A model generated the notes under the pieces. It was not told the DNA's origin. It made no database searches and saw nothing but the letters and a program-made list of their open reading frames with translations. DNA of 64,000 bases from an uncultured Coprococcus sp. (lineage in GTDB: Bacteria; Bacillota; Clostridia; Lachnospirales; Lachnospiraceae). Location of the stretch: contig CAKQTZ010000002.1 of NCBI GenBank assembly GCA_934277375.1, forward strand, positions 310,001 through 374,000, read 5' to 3'. Shown here one piece after another: positions 52,766 through 62,931 of this stretch. Numbering within the stretch: position 1 is the stretch's first letter; each line of letters begins with the position of its first letter. Made by a program: the position numbers and the translations under genes.

Positions 52766-55069
52766 ATGAGTGAAAAATTGTTGGATATGGTAATGATAAG
52801 TCTTGATGACGGAGTGGTTATGCCTGAATTGTCATTTTATCTTGATGTTACAAAGAGAGAAGCATGTGAGGCGGTAAACCGTGCAGTGAAGGACGGTGAG
52901 CCGGTATTCCTGGCAAATGCAACGCAGAGAAATTCCGGAAAAGAAGTTTCTTTCTGTGAAATAGGTGTGGTGGCAAAGATCAAGCAGTTTGTCAGGCTGC
53001 AGAACAAGACGATGCGTGTTCTTATACAGACTGTCAGAAGAGCAAGGCTTGTAGACTATAAAAAAGAAGATTGTTATGAGTGCAGAGTACAGTATGTTGA
53101 TGAGGTAGAAGACATGTCGGATGAAGAAGAGAAGGCTATAGCCAGTCTCCTCCGTGACAAGCTTAAAACAGCATATGAATGCGGAATGGTTAAAAATAAT
53201 GTTACATATCGTGAGATATCTGCATTCAAATCAGTCAAAAAGCTTGTGGACAGCATGGCGGATTATATCAATATTCCCGATGAAAACAGACAGGAGATAT
53301 TGGAACTCCTGAATGTAAGAGAACGGGCACTGAGGCTGATTCAGTTTATCGATGAGGCTATATCTGTTGCGGAAATAAAAAAAGAGATCATGGAGAAGGT
53401 CAATAAGGAGACCGCAGAGAATCAGAGAAAATATGTACTTCGTGAGCAGATGTCCATAATAAAAAAGGAACTCGGCGAAGACAGCGTGGATGCAAATGTG
53501 AGAGAATTCCAGGAGAGACTGGATAGTGCCGGATGCAGTAAGGAAGTATATGATAAGATAGAGAAAGAGATAAAATACTATAAAACTATACCCCAGAATT
53601 CAGCGGAAAGCAGTGTGTCTGCGAATTATATAGATGTCATGCTGAGCTATCCATGGAGTATTTCCACGGAGGATAACGATGATATAAAATCAGCTATAGA
53701 TATACTGGATAAGGATCATTACGGACTTGAGGAGGTAAAGGACAGGATCATAGATTACCTGGCCGTCCATATATTGAGTCATAAGGGTGATCTTCCGATA
53801 ATCTGTCTTGTCGGTCCTCCGGGAACCGGAAAAACATCTATAGCCAGATCTATAGCCCGCGCAACATCCAGAAAGTATGTACGGTTGTCACTTGGAGGTG
53901 TCCGAGATGAGGCTGAGATAAGAGGACACAGGAAGACATATGTAGGCTCCATGCCGGGTAGAGTTGTTCAGTCCATGATAAAAGCCGGAGTAAATAATCC
54001 TCTTATGCTGCTGGACGAGATAGACAAAGTGGGCAGTGATTATAAAGGGGATGTGTCATCGGCACTTCTGGAAGTGCTTGACAGTGAGCAGAACAGCGAG
54101 TTTAACGATCACTATTTCGGCGTGCCGGTGGATCTTAGCAATGTGTTGTTTATTGCCACAGCCAATGATATGTCAGGAATTCCAGGACCTCTTCTTGACA
54201 GAATGGAGATCATCAATATATCTGGCTATACAGAGAATGAAAAATATCATATAGCTAAGCTTTATCTGGTAGAAAAGGCCAGAGAAAAAAATGGCCTCAC
54301 AAAGAGTCAGTTTAAAATGGATGCCGGAGCTATAAGAGAGATAATAAGCCATTATACAAGAGAAGCAGGTGTCAGAGGTCTTGAGAGAAACATAGATAAG
54401 GTATGCCGCAAAGCGTGTAGAATTCTGCTCACAGGGGAAAAGGACAGTGTCAAAGTAACCCGTAAGAATCTGCAGGAGTATCTGGGACCATGTAAATATA
54501 AAGATGATATAGGAAACCTCAAAAATAAGATGGGTGCTGTGCGCGGACTGGCATGGACTGCGGTCGGTGGCGTGACACTGGAGATAGAGGTAAATGTCCT
54601 GCCTGGTACAGGAAAACTGCAGTTGACAGGAAAGATGGGAGATGTTATGAAGGAATCCGCATATGCGGGTCTTAGCTACATAAGATCGCTGAAGGAGTCC
54701 TTAGAACTGGGAGCAGAATATTTCTCAGAACATGATATACATATACACATTCCGGAAGGAGCAGTACCAAAGGATGGTCCGTCAGCGGGTATAACTATGG
54801 CTACGGCTCTGTATTCAGCTATATTTAATGTACCTGTGGATGGCAAGGTGGCTATGACAGGGGAGATAACCCTCAGGGGAGAGGTGCTTCCTATAGGCGG
54901 GTTGAAGGAGAAGCTTCTTGCAGCCAAGATGGTTGGAGTGAAAAAAGTTCTCATACCAGCTCAAAATGAATCTGATTATCTTGAACTGGATGAAGAGATA
55001 ACATCCGGGGTAGAGATACACTTTGTAGAGAATATGAGACAAGTGCTGGATATGGTTCTTGTCAGATAG
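52766..55069 (+). CDS. lon: ATP-dependent protease Lon
   Basis: A 767-residue AAA+ protease. The N-terminal substrate-binding region and coiled coil ([19 protein letters not shown]) are followed by Walker [10 protein letters not shown], Walker [14 protein letters not shown], and a C-terminal protease domain with catalytic Ser in [14 protein letters not shown] and Lys in [18 protein letters not shown]. It degrades misfolded and regulatory proteins. The ATG at 52766 follows ACGGAGAT; the frame extends back to 52661 through the terminator-like element, so that longer form is rejected. Confidence 0.95.
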   Translation: MSEKLLDMVMISLDDGVVMPELSFYLDVTKREACEAVNRAVKDGEPVFLANATQRNSGKEVSFCEIGVVAKIKQFVRLQNKTMRVLIQTVRRARLVDYKKEDCYECRVQYVDEVEDMSDEEEKAIASLLRDKLKTAYECGMVKNNVTYREISAFKSVKKLVDSMADYINIPDENRQEILELLNVRERALRLIQFIDEAISVAEIKKEIMEKVNKETAENQRKYVLREQMSIIKKELGEDSVDANVREFQERLDSAGCSKEVYDKIEKEIKYYKTIPQNSAESSVSANYIDVMLSYPWSISTEDNDDIKSAIDILDKDHYGLEEVKDRIIDYLAVHILSHKGDLPIICLVGPPGTGKTSIARSIARATSRKYVRLSLGGVRDEAEIRGHRKTYVGSMPGRVVQSMIKAGVNNPLMLLDEIDKVGSDYKGDVSSALLEVLDSEQNSEFNDHYFGVPVDLSNVLFIATANDMSGIPGPLLDRMEIINISGYTENEKYHIAKLYLVEKAREKNGLTKSQFKMDAGAIREIISHYTREAGVRGLERNIDKVCRKACRILLTGEKDSVKVTRKNLQEYLGPCKYKDDIGNLKNKMGAVRGLAWTAVGGVTLEIEVNVLPGTGKLQLTGKMGDVMKESAYAGLSYIRSLKESLELGAEYFSEHDIHIHIPEGAVPKDGPSAGITMATALYSAIFNVPVDGKVAMTGEITLRGEVLPIGGLKEKLLAAKMVGVKKVLIPAQNESDYLELDEEITSGVEIHFVENMRQVLDMVLVR

Positions 55070-55078
55070 GAGATCGAT

Positions 55079-55675
55079 ATGATTATAAAGAGTGCGGAAC
55101 TTGAGACTGTATGTGGAATCACAAGCAAGCTGCCGGACAACAGCCTTCCTGAGATTGCTTTCGCGGGCAAGTCAAATGTTGGAAAGTCATCGCTGATAAA
55201 TGGACTGCTTAACAGGAAGGCACTGGCGAGGACATCGGCCCAGCCGGGAAAGACTCAGACTATCAATTTCTATAATATAAATAGAGAATTATATTTTGTA
55301 GATCTGCCAGGGTACGGCTACGCCAAAGTTTCAGTGGAGATCAGGGCAAAATGGGGAAAGATGATAGAAGGATATCTCCATGGATCTTCCCAACTAAAAA
55401 AAGTATTCCTGCTTATAGACATAAGACATGCCCCGTCGGAGAATGATTGTATGATGTATGACTGGATAGTGGATAATGGATATGAACCAATAATCATATG
55501 TACAAAGCTCGATAAGATAAAGAGAAGCCAGGTACAGAAGAATCTGAAGATAATAAAAGAAAAGCTGGATCTTGTACCCGGGACCAAAATGATACCGTTT
55601 TCTGCCCAGACTAAGCAGGGACGCGATGAAATATGGAATGTAATCGATGATATCTTGACCGGTGAAGAAGAGTAG
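55079..55675 (+). CDS. ysxC: Ribosome biogenesis GTP-binding protein YsxC/EngB
   Basis: A 198-residue GTPase needed for late assembly of the 50S subunit. G1 AGKSNVGKSSLI, G3 DLPGYGYAKV and G4 CTKLDKIKR are intact. It is 9 nt after lon, a common gene order in Firmicutes. AGGAGATCG precedes the ATG. Confidence 0.95.
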   Translation: MIIKSAELETVCGITSKLPDNSLPEIAFAGKSNVGKSSLINGLLNRKALARTSAQPGKTQTINFYNINRELYFVDLPGYGYAKVSVEIRAKWGKMIEGYLHGSSQLKKVFLLIDIRHAPSENDCMMYDWIVDNGYEPIIICTKLDKIKRSQVQKNLKIIKEKLDLVPGTKMIPFSAQTKQGRDEIWNVIDDILTGEEE

Positions 55676-55688
55676 TAAGCCATAGATA

Positions 55689-55767
55689 ATACAAAAAAGC
55701 CTGAATATATGGGGTGAAAGAAAGTCTGACTTGTTGAACACCTTATATATTCAGGCTGTTTTGTATA
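55689..55767. terminator. Bidirectional terminator between ysxC and the DUF4364 gene
   Basis: AGCCTGAATATAT (55698-55710) and ATATATTCAGGCT (55745-55757) are perfect arms around a 34-nt loop. TGTTTTGTAT follows on the plus strand, and a matching A-rich flank gives a T tract on the minus strand. The adjacent genes converge. Confidence 0.75.
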
Positions 55768-55781
55768 TCAGGATATTACGA

Positions 55782-56318
55782 TTATTGATTAGATGGTTTG
55801 GTCGTCCATAACTGGTTGACCAGTATATCATATACCTCAGTGCTTTTCTGACGCCAGTTGTCGCATATGGTTATAGCAACAGCCTGGGTCGGAACACTGA
55901 ATCTTATATCCAGCAATGGTTCGTTGCGGTCATTGATAACACAGGATACGGTGTATTCGTTGGAATCGTTCAGAAAATAGTCTGACTGGACTTCGGTTTC
56001 CTTTTTTAGGTTAATCTGCTGCTTATCAAAAAAGTCAAGAATGTCCTGTTTTATGGCATATGGGATCCTGTTCTCGAACATGCTGAGTGCTTCCTCCCCT
56101 TTGTCTGTTATCTTGTAGTGAGAAGAACTTCTTATCGTGGATACATATACGAATCCACTGTCTATGAGACCGTTTATGGCCTCCTGTAATGTGAAGTAGT
56201 TCGTGTACCCTTTTTCCAGAATGAAATCAGATATCTGGGAGTTGGTTAATGTAAAGTTGACTCTGTCCAGCATATAGAGTACGATAAGTTTATATAATAC
56301 TATAGATTCGGTTCCCAT
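55782..56318 (-). CDS. DUF4364 family protein (winged-helix-like)
   Basis: A 178-residue protein of a family common in Lachnospiraceae. The N-terminal half is winged-helix-like (VLYMLDRVNFTLTNSQISDFIL, then ALQEAINGLIDSG-type text and HYKITDKGEEALSMF). The C-terminal half is a beta-rich domain of unknown role (YTVSCVINDRNEPLLDIRFSVPT). It resembles PadR/MarR-like regulators, but DNA binding is unproven. The ATG at 56318 follows AAAGGATAC; the longer frame to 56378 has no such site. Confidence 0.85.
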   Translation of the reverse strand: MGTESIVLYKLIVLYMLDRVNFTLTNSQISDFILEKGYTNYFTLQEAINGLIDSGFVYVSTIRSSSHYKITDKGEEALSMFENRIPYAIKQDILDFFDKQQINLKKETEVQSDYFLNDSNEYTVSCVINDRNEPLLDIRFSVPTQAVAITICDNWRQKSTEVYDILVNQLWTTKPSNQ

Positions 56319-56401
56319 TGTATGTATCCTTTGTAAAAATATTTGTCTGACGGACAGACAACATTCATATGATAACATTACTAAAATTTAAAATCAACAT
56401 A

Positions 56402-56429
56402 TTTACAATTACATGTTTTGTGCTATAAT
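56402..56429 (+). promoter_or_regulatory. Predicted promoter of rho
   Basis: TTTACA (56402-56407), a 16-bp spacer and consensus TATAAT (56424-56429). The leader to the rho start is about 180 nt, long enough for the autoregulation known for rho in other bacteria; no gene is seen in it. Confidence 0.45.
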
Positions 56430-56615
56430 AACCGAGAATAATGCCATGGCAATTAGTTCTTATTTTCAGCTGTGGTGTCAGTCAGAGTTTAATGTATCAT
56501 TGAGAGACACTTATTTCTTAGAGTGCTTAAATTCCCATTAATACAATTTAGAATCACATTAAAAGGCGTGGTGCCTTATGGTTTTATATATTTTTATTTG
56601 GAAGGAGATATTTGT

Positions 56616-58217
56616 ATGGATTTTAGCAAGGCTTCACTTGCGGATATGAGACAATTCACCAAAGACAACGGCATAAAAGGATGTTCAGCTATGAAAAAGG
56701 CAGAATTGTCCGAGTTTTTGACGAAATATGTTGAGGAACATGTCACGGCTGTATCGGTGGAGACTAGAAAGACTCCTGTGGATTCTGTGGAGCCGGTGGT
56801 CAGAGAGAACACAGATGGATCGGGATATAGAAAAGGCAGAACTGTCCAGAGAGAACATTATGATGCTGAGGGAGATGAAAGAGATAACGGTGCTCAGCGC
56901 AGGATGAGAAAAACTGCCACGTTTCAGGGGAGAAGTGCGTCATGTCAGTCAAGGCAGCAAGTGAATCATGACCAGCGGACTTCGGCTCAGCCAAGGCAGG
57001 AACAATTGGATGAACATGGTCAGCAGGAACAGAGACAGCCGGTTCAGAACAGCCAGTTTGCTCCTAATGAGTATCATCCGGAGCTTGACAGTGGAAGACA
57101 GGCTAACGGTATACTGGAAGTCATGCCTGAGGGATATGGCTTTATAAGAAGCGCTAATTATCTTCCGGGCGACCAGGATATATATGTGTCACCGGCACAG
57201 ATTAGGAGATTCGGGCTTAAGACTGGCGATATAGTGACCGGTAATATAAGAAATAAGACTCAGGGAGAGAAATTCAGTGCACTTCTCTATGTTGGCAGTG
57301 TGAATGATGAAAGCCCAGCGGTCATTGCTAACAGGAAAAACTTTGAGGATCTCACACCTATATTCCCTAATGAGAGGATAGAGCTGGATGGGGAGGGTGC
57401 GCCAGTGCCAATTAGGATGATAAATCTGCTTGCACCTATAGGCAAGGGGCAGAGAGGTATGATAGTATCACCTCCTAAGACAGGAAAGACAACTCTTCTT
57501 AAACAGATAGCAAAGAAGATAAGCACAAGCTATAAAGATATGCATCTGCTGGTACTCCTTATAGATGAGAGACCAGAGGAAGTTACGGATATACGGGAAT
57601 CCATAGAGGGACCGAATGTTGAGGTCATATATTCAACATTTGATGAGCTCCCAGAGCATCATCGAAGAGTGTCGGAGATGGTTATAGAGAGGGCGAAAAG
57701 ACTTGTGGAATCCAAGAAGGATGTGGTGATACTCCTTGACAGTATAACAAGACTTGCCAGAGCATATAATCTTACGGTTGCTCCTAGCGGACGTACGTTA
57801 TCAGGTGGTCTTGATCCTGCGGCCCTTCATATGCCAAAGAGATTTTTTGGCGCTGCCCGTAATATGAGAGAGGGTGGAAGCCTTACGATCCTGGCTACAG
57901 CGCTTGTTGAGACCGGAAGTAAGATGGACGATGTTGTCTTTGAGGAGTTTAAGGGAACGGGTAACATGGAACTTGTGCTCGACAGAAAGCTATCAGAGAA
58001 GAGGATATTCCCGGCTATAGATATTGCAAGGTCTGGAACCAGAAGGGATGATCTGCTTCTGAGCAAGGAAGAGCAGGAGGTCGTAACAGCCATACATAAA
58101 GAGCTGTCTGGCAGCAGATCAGAGGATGTCCTTGAGGATGTCAGAAAATTGTTTTTAAGAACAAAAAACAACAAGGAATTTATACATTATGTGAAGCAGT
58201 CATTGCTGAGAAAATAA
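56616..58217 (+). CDS. rho: Transcription termination factor Rho
   Basis: A 533-residue hexameric RNA helicase that ends transcription. It has an N-terminal SAP-like domain ([27 protein letters not shown]), a Gln/Arg-rich insertion of about 110 residues (60-170), a cold-shock RNA-binding domain ([19 protein letters not shown]), Walker [13 protein letters not shown], the Q-loop region [17 protein letters not shown] and the R-loop [12 protein letters not shown]. The insertion is typical of many Gram-positive Rho proteins. TTGGAAGGAG precedes the ATG at 56616. Confidence 0.95.
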   Translation: MDFSKASLADMRQFTKDNGIKGCSAMKKAELSEFLTKYVEEHVTAVSVETRKTPVDSVEPVVRENTDGSGYRKGRTVQREHYDAEGDERDNGAQRRMRKTATFQGRSASCQSRQQVNHDQRTSAQPRQEQLDEHGQQEQRQPVQNSQFAPNEYHPELDSGRQANGILEVMPEGYGFIRSANYLPGDQDIYVSPAQIRRFGLKTGDIVTGNIRNKTQGEKFSALLYVGSVNDESPAVIANRKNFEDLTPIFPNERIELDGEGAPVPIRMINLLAPIGKGQRGMIVSPPKTGKTTLLKQIAKKISTSYKDMHLLVLLIDERPEEVTDIRESIEGPNVEVIYSTFDELPEHHRRVSEMVIERAKRLVESKKDVVILLDSITRLARAYNLTVAPSGRTLSGGLDPAALHMPKRFFGAARNMREGGSLTILATALVETGSKMDDVVFEEFKGTGNMELVLDRKLSEKRIFPAIDIARSGTRRDDLLLSKEEQEVVTAIHKELSGSRSEDVLEDVRKLFLRTKNNKEFIHYVKQSLLRK

Positions 58218-58343
58218 TAAATTATTTCAAAAATAACTTGCAATGTGCTATTCGCTATGGTAGAATACAGAAGTTGTGTTATGAAGAACCCTGGCTTTAT
58301 GCCTGTTCTCATATATAAAAATATATGTAAAGAGGTGAAAAAA

Positions 58344-58550
58344 ATGCGTAAAGGAATACATCCAGATTACTATCAGGCAAAGGTTGTATGTAACTGTGGT
58401 AACGAGTTCGTTACAGGTTCAACAAAAGAAGAGATTCACGTAGAAATTTGCTCAAAGTGTCATTCATTCTACACAGGTCAGCAGAAGGCAATCAAAGCAC
58501 GTGGTAGAATTGATATGTTTAATAAGAAGTATGGCGTACAGGCCAACTAA
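58344..58550 (+). CDS. rpmE: 50S ribosomal protein L31, zinc-binding type
   Basis: A 68-residue L31 with the zinc cysteines retained (VVCNCGNEF and [11 protein letters not shown]) and the start MRKGIHPDY. The C+ form is expected to bind zinc. AAAGAGGTG precedes the ATG at 58344; the frame is open further upstream to 58245 but the family N-terminus fixes the start. rho-rpmE is a common Firmicutes order. Confidence 0.95.
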   Translation: MRKGIHPDYYQAKVVCNCGNEFVTGSTKEEIHVEICSKCHSFYTGQQKAIKARGRIDMFNKKYGVQAN

Positions 58551-58560
58551 TAAAACTATG

Positions 58561-58602
58561 ACAGCTTGAGGTTATTTTATAATAATCTCAGGCTGTTTTT
58601 TA
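58561..58602 (+). terminator. Terminator after rpmE
   Basis: ACAGCTTGAGGTTATT / AATAATCTCAGGCTGT arms with two mismatched or bulged positions and a 4-nt loop, then TTTTTTAC. Confidence 0.75.
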
Positions 58603-58620
58603 CTTTATAGGAGAATTTGC

Positions 58621-59577
58621 GTGAAAAGAGTCAGAATAGGCGGACAGGCTGTCATAGAAGGAGTCATGATGAAAAACAATGACAAATACGCTGTGGCGGT
58701 CAGAAAACCGGATAAAAGTATAGAAGTGAAGGTTGAGGACTATGTGTCGGTGGGATCCAGAAATGCATTATTCAGGGTTCCTATAATAAGAGGCGTAGTT
58801 AATTTTGTAGAATCACTTGTCATAGGAGTTAAGACTCTGACTTATTCTGCTTCGTTTTATGATGAAGAAGATGATGACAAGGCAGGGAAGAATAAAGAGA
58901 AAAAACAGAAGGAGAGAACTCCGGAACAGCAGAAGAAAGCAGATGATGCGCTGATGTTTGGAACAGTTGCATTTTCTCTGGTATTTGCCATAGCGCTGTT
59001 CATGATGCTTCCGGCATTTATAGGTGAGTTCATAGGAAAGTTTATAGACAGCAGAGTGCTCATGTCGGTCATAGAAGGTATTATAAGACTGGCTGTATTC
59101 CTTGGATATGTTGCAGCTATATCACTTATGAAGGATATTCAACGGGTATTTATGTACCATGGTGCAGAACACAAGACCATAAATTGTTTTGAGGCGGGAG
59201 TTCCGCTTACCCCTGAAAATGTAAAAGCTTATTCCAGGTATCATAAACGCTGTGGAACAAGTTTTCTTTTTATCGTTATGATGGTAAGTATAATAGTATT
59301 TATGTTCATAAGTGCAGATTCAGCCTGGGTAAGGCTGGTGATAAGACTTTTACTTATACCTGTTATAGCTGGAATATCATATGAGTTCATAATGTTTGCT
59401 GGAAGAAGTAATTCCTGCATAGCTAATGCACTTTCAGCTCCAGGCAAGTGGGTGCAGAGACTGACGACCAGAGAGCCTGATCTTGATATGATAGAAGTTG
59501 CAATCAGATCTGTGGAGGCGGTTATAGACTGGAAGGAATATCAGGATGCCATGCATAATGGAGAGATTGAGGAATAA
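58621..59577 (+). CDS. DUF1385 membrane protein (YqhQ-like)
   Basis: A 318-residue membrane protein with the family start RIGGQAVIEGVMMKN, a charged stretch (EEDDDKAGKNKEKKQKERT) before the helices, about four helices (residues 115-260) and the conserved MYHGAEHKTINCFE and RCGTSFLF. The His/Glu/Cys pattern suggests a metal-binding or enzymatic site in or near the membrane, but the activity is unknown. GTG start with TAGGAGAA upstream. It is 11 nt before prmC. Confidence 0.88.
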   Translation: MKRVRIGGQAVIEGVMMKNNDKYAVAVRKPDKSIEVKVEDYVSVGSRNALFRVPIIRGVVNFVESLVIGVKTLTYSASFYDEEDDDKAGKNKEKKQKERTPEQQKKADDALMFGTVAFSLVFAIALFMMLPAFIGEFIGKFIDSRVLMSVIEGIIRLAVFLGYVAAISLMKDIQRVFMYHGAEHKTINCFEAGVPLTPENVKAYSRYHKRCGTSFLFIVMMVSIIVFMFISADSAWVRLVIRLLLIPVIAGISYEFIMFAGRSNSCIANALSAPGKWVQRLTTREPDLDMIEVAIRSVEAVIDWKEYQDAMHNGEIEE

Positions 59578-59588
59578 AAGGTATAGTA

Positions 59589-60452
59589 ATGAAACTGTAT
59601 GAACTAATAAAGAAGGGCAGCGATGAGCTCGCGGCGAGCGGTGTTCCCGATGAGAAAATAGACGCAGATATATTATGGCAGTATGTATCGGATATGACAC
59701 GTATGGAGATGCTTATGAACAGGGATGATGAGGTAGGTTCAGAGCTTGAAAGCAGGTATATGTATCTTATAAACAGACGCTGTCAGAGGATTCCGCTTCA
59801 ATATATCACAGGTGAACAGAACTTTATGGGATATGATTTTGATACAGCGGAGAATGTTCTGATACCGAGGATGGATACTGAGACGCTTGTTGAGACGGCA
59901 CTCAGAATTGTTAAAGAAAGGTTTTTGAATGCTGGCAGATCGTTGAACGTACTTGATATGTGCTGTGGTTCAGGCTGCATAGGAATATCCTTTGGTCTGT
60001 TTGTGCCTGGCAGTACAGTTACACTGGCGGATATATCGGAAGATGCGCTTAGACTCACTAGAAAAAATGTTGAGAAATTATGTGATGATAAGACAAGATT
60101 TAAGGTCGTAAAATCGGATATGTTCACTGATATTGATGGAAAGTTTGACATGATATTGTCTAACCCTCCGTATATAAGAAGTAGTGTTATACAGACACTT
60201 ATGCCGGAGGTAAGAGATCATGAACCGTTGTCAGCCCTTGACGGAACTGAAGATGGGTTGTATTTTTATAGAAAGATAGTTGATACAGCAAAAAAATATA
60301 TAAAGGATGAAGGTTATGTTGTATTCGAGATTGGCAATGATCAGGCAGAAGATGTACAGCACCTCTTTGTAGATTCAGGATATAGTGATATTCATGTGGT
60401 AAAGGATCTAAGTGAAAATGACAGGGTTGTATATGCCCGGTATACAGAATGA
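59589..60452 (+). CDS. prmC: Peptide chain release factor N5-glutamine methyltransferase
   Basis: A 287-residue methyltransferase that modifies the Gln of the GGQ motif in release factors. An N-terminal helical domain (IDADILWQYVSDMTRMEML) and YITGEQNFMGYDF lead to the SAM site VLDMCCGSGCIGI and catalytic NPPY (ILSNPPYIRSS). Its substrate gene prfA follows 84 nt downstream. Confidence 0.95.
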   Translation: MKLYELIKKGSDELAASGVPDEKIDADILWQYVSDMTRMEMLMNRDDEVGSELESRYMYLINRRCQRIPLQYITGEQNFMGYDFDTAENVLIPRMDTETLVETALRIVKERFLNAGRSLNVLDMCCGSGCIGISFGLFVPGSTVTLADISEDALRLTRKNVEKLCDDKTRFKVVKSDMFTDIDGKFDMILSNPPYIRSSVIQTLMPEVRDHEPLSALDGTEDGLYFYRKIVDTAKKYIKDEGYVVFEIGNDQAEDVQHLFVDSGYSDIHVVKDLSENDRVVYARYTE

Positions 60453-60536
60453 ACCGGAATAGTGTGCTTATTATATCTGTGTTCATAGTGCCTGCCGTGC
60501 AGAGACGTGTCATATTATAAAAGTGAGGTAACGTAT

Positions 60537-61613
60537 ATGTTTGATAAATTAGAAGAACTTGTAGACAAATTAGATACTATTAACAATCAGCTTACGGATC
60601 CTGATATTGTGTCAGATCAGAATAAATTCAGGAAGCTTATGAAGGAGCAGAGTGATCTGTCACCTATAGTTGAGAAATACAAAGAGTACAGAGATGCAAA
60701 GCAGACTATAGATGACAGTCTCGAGATACTGGAGGAAGAAAGTGATGAAGATCTCCGTGAAATGGCTAAGGAAGAGATGAATGATGCCAAGTCACGTCTT
60801 GAAGATATAGAGCAGGAGCTCAAGATACTCCTTCTCCCTAAAGACCCTAACGATTCCAAGAATGTAATCGTGGAGATCCGTGCAGGTGCTGGTGGTGACG
60901 AGGCAGCACTTTTTGCTTATGAGATATACAGAATGTATCAGAAATACGTTGATCAGTTTAAATGGAAAGTTGAACTGATGAGCGTAAATGAGAATGGTAT
61001 AGGTGGATTTAAGGAAGCGGTGTTCATGATAACCGGAGATGGCGCATACTCTAAGATGAAGTATGAGAGCGGTGTCCACAGAGTACAGAGAATACCTAAG
61101 ACAGAATCAGGTGGAAGAATTCATACATCCACAGTCACAGTTGCGGTCATGCCGGAGGCTGAGGAAGTCGATGTAGAGATAAATGAGAATGATATAAGAA
61201 TTGATGTTATGAGAGCGTCAGGTAACGGTGGACAGTGTGTTAATACAACGGATTCCGCAGTTCGTCTTACTCACATACCTACTGGTATAGTTATCTACAG
61301 CCAGACTGAAAAGTCCCAGCTTCAGAATAAAGCCAAGGCATTTGCTCTTCTCAGATCTAAGCTGTACGATATGGAGCTGCAGAAACAGCATGATGCAGAG
61401 GCAGCAGATCGTAAGAGCCAGATTGGAACCGGTGATAGATCAGAGAAGATCCGAACCTATAATTTCCCAGAGGGGCGTGTTACGGATCATAGGATCAAGC
61501 TTACTCTTTACAAGCTTGATCAGATAATGAATGGAGATCTGAACGAACTGATCGACAGTCTGATCGCGGCTGACCAGACAGCAAAACTTGCGCAGGTGAA
61601 CGAGGAGGAATAA
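60537..61613 (+). CDS. prfA: Peptide chain release factor 1
   Basis: A 358-residue RF1 that ends translation at UAA and UAG. The GGQ motif ([15 protein letters not shown]) contacts the peptidyl-transferase centre, and [19 protein letters not shown] and the codon-recognition region precede it. The ATG at 60537 follows AGTGAGGTAA. It is adjacent to prmC, whose product methylates its Gln. Confidence 0.96.
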   Translation: MFDKLEELVDKLDTINNQLTDPDIVSDQNKFRKLMKEQSDLSPIVEKYKEYRDAKQTIDDSLEILEEESDEDLREMAKEEMNDAKSRLEDIEQELKILLLPKDPNDSKNVIVEIRAGAGGDEAALFAYEIYRMYQKYVDQFKWKVELMSVNENGIGGFKEAVFMITGDGAYSKMKYESGVHRVQRIPKTESGGRIHTSTVTVAVMPEAEEVDVEINENDIRIDVMRASGNGGQCVNTTDSAVRLTHIPTGIVIYSQTEKSQLQNKAKAFALLRSKLYDMELQKQHDAEAADRKSQIGTGDRSEKIRTYNFPEGRVTDHRIKLTLYKLDQIMNGDLNELIDSLIAADQTAKLAQVNEEE

Positions 61614-61614
61614 T

Positions 61615-62679
61615 ATGGCAGCGTGGAGTGACAATATAAGACAGGTTGAACCTTATGTTCCAGGTGAACAGCCTAAGGATACCGATGTTATCAAGCTCAA
61701 TACAAATGAGAACCCATATGGACCCTCACCAAGGGTGAGCGGGGTAATGCAGAACCCGGATCTGCTCAGACTTTATCCGGATCCAACGGCAGCTCAACTG
61801 GTGAACGGGCTTGCAAGATATCATGGCGTTGATCCGTCACAGGTTTTTGTGGGGGTTGGTTCGGACGATGTGCTGGCTATGTCATTCCTGACATTTTTCA
61901 ACTCAGAAAAGCCGGTATTGTTTCCTGATATCACATATTCGTTTTATGATGTGTGGGCAGAATTGTTCAGAATACCATATGACAGACCCGCACTTGACGA
62001 TAGCTTCAGGCTGGTAAAAGAAGATTACTACAGAGAAAATGGTGGAATAGTATTTCCAAATCCAAATGCACCTACAGGAATATATGAGAGCCTGGAGGGG
62101 GTTGAAGATATAATTAGACACAATAGCTCATCTATAGTAATTGTGGATGAAGCATATATAGATTTTGGCGGGAAATCCGCACTGGAGCTTATTGATAAGT
62201 ATGACAATCTTGTTGTTGTCAGAACATTTTCAAAGTCGAGATCTATGGCAGGTCTCAGAATAGGATATGCGATAAGTAATCCGGTACTTATAAAGGCTCT
62301 GAATGATGTAAAATATTCATACAATTCATACACAATGAATCGTCCATCAATCATTATGGGGGCTGAATCAGTGAAGGATGATGAGTATTTTAAGATGACA
62401 ACTGCAAAGGTAATGGCAACCAGAGAGAGATTTGCTAAGGCGATAGCTCCGCTTGGATTCACATGCCTGCCTTCTTCAGCGAATTTCGTGTTTGCTACGC
62501 ATGAATCGATACCAGCCGCAGAAATATTTGAAGCAGCGAAAAAAGCGCATATATATGTGAGATATTTTAATAAACCACGTATAGATAATTATCTCCGAAT
62601 CTCTATAGGAACGGATCAGGAGATGGATACATTTATCGAGTTCCTTACAGAATATGTAAATGAACATTCTGTACAATAA
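61615..62679 (+). CDS. hisC: Histidinol-phosphate aminotransferase
   Basis: A 354-residue PLP-dependent class I/II aminotransferase. LNTNENPYGPSP near the start, the PLP Lys in TFSKSRSMAGLRIGY and a C-terminal RISIGTDQEMDTFIE match HisC. It makes histidinol phosphate from imidazole-acetol phosphate and can also act on aromatic amino acids. It starts 1 nt after the prfA stop, with CGAGGAGG as the ribosome binding site, so it is co-transcribed with prfA. No other his gene is in the window. Confidence 0.9.
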   Translation: MAAWSDNIRQVEPYVPGEQPKDTDVIKLNTNENPYGPSPRVSGVMQNPDLLRLYPDPTAAQLVNGLARYHGVDPSQVFVGVGSDDVLAMSFLTFFNSEKPVLFPDITYSFYDVWAELFRIPYDRPALDDSFRLVKEDYYRENGGIVFPNPNAPTGIYESLEGVEDIIRHNSSSIVIVDEAYIDFGGKSALELIDKYDNLVVVRTFSKSRSMAGLRIGYAISNPVLIKALNDVKYSYNSYTMNRPSIIMGAESVKDDEYFKMTTAKVMATRERFAKAIAPLGFTCLPSSANFVFATHESIPAAEIFEAAKKAHIYVRYFNKPRIDNYLRISIGTDQEMDTFIEFLTEYVNEHSVQ

Positions 62680-62698
62680 TATATACATATAGTTGACC

Positions 62699-62757
62699 CC
62701 CCTTACAAAACGAGTTTATTCAGAATGAATATATCACGGTTTTGTAAGGGGTTTTAT
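62699..62757 (+). terminator. Terminator after hisC
   Basis: Perfect 13-bp arms CCCCTTACAAAAC (62699-62711) and GTTTTGTAAGGGG (62739-62751), then TTTTATA. Confidence 0.85.
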
Positions 62758-62781
62758 ATTGTATGATTTATCGAAATACAG

Positions 62782-62844
62782 AAATTCCACAATAAAGCGC
62801 ACAAATTCCATTATAAAGCGCACAAATTCTATTGAATTTGGAAA
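62782..62844 (+). repeat. 21-bp direct repeats upstream of the DUF5688 promoter
   Basis: AAATTCCACAATAAAGCGCAC (62782) and AAATTCCATTATAAAGCGCAC (62803) differ at two bases in the middle. A third partial unit AAATTCTATTG starts at 62824. The period of 21 bp is two helical turns, and the last unit runs into the -35 box. Confidence 0.85.
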
Positions 62845-62860
62845 CGGGATTTTATAGAAT
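62832..62860 (+). promoter_or_regulatory. Predicted promoter of the DUF5688 gene
   Basis: TTGAAT (62832-62837), a 17-bp spacer and TAGAAT (62855-62860). Direct repeats with a 21-bp period lie immediately upstream. Confidence 0.55.
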
Positions 62861-62931
62861 TCATCCATGAAATATTTCAAAAATAAAAACGGGACGTTTC
62901 GTTATATCTCAAAATATAGAAGGAGAATAAT

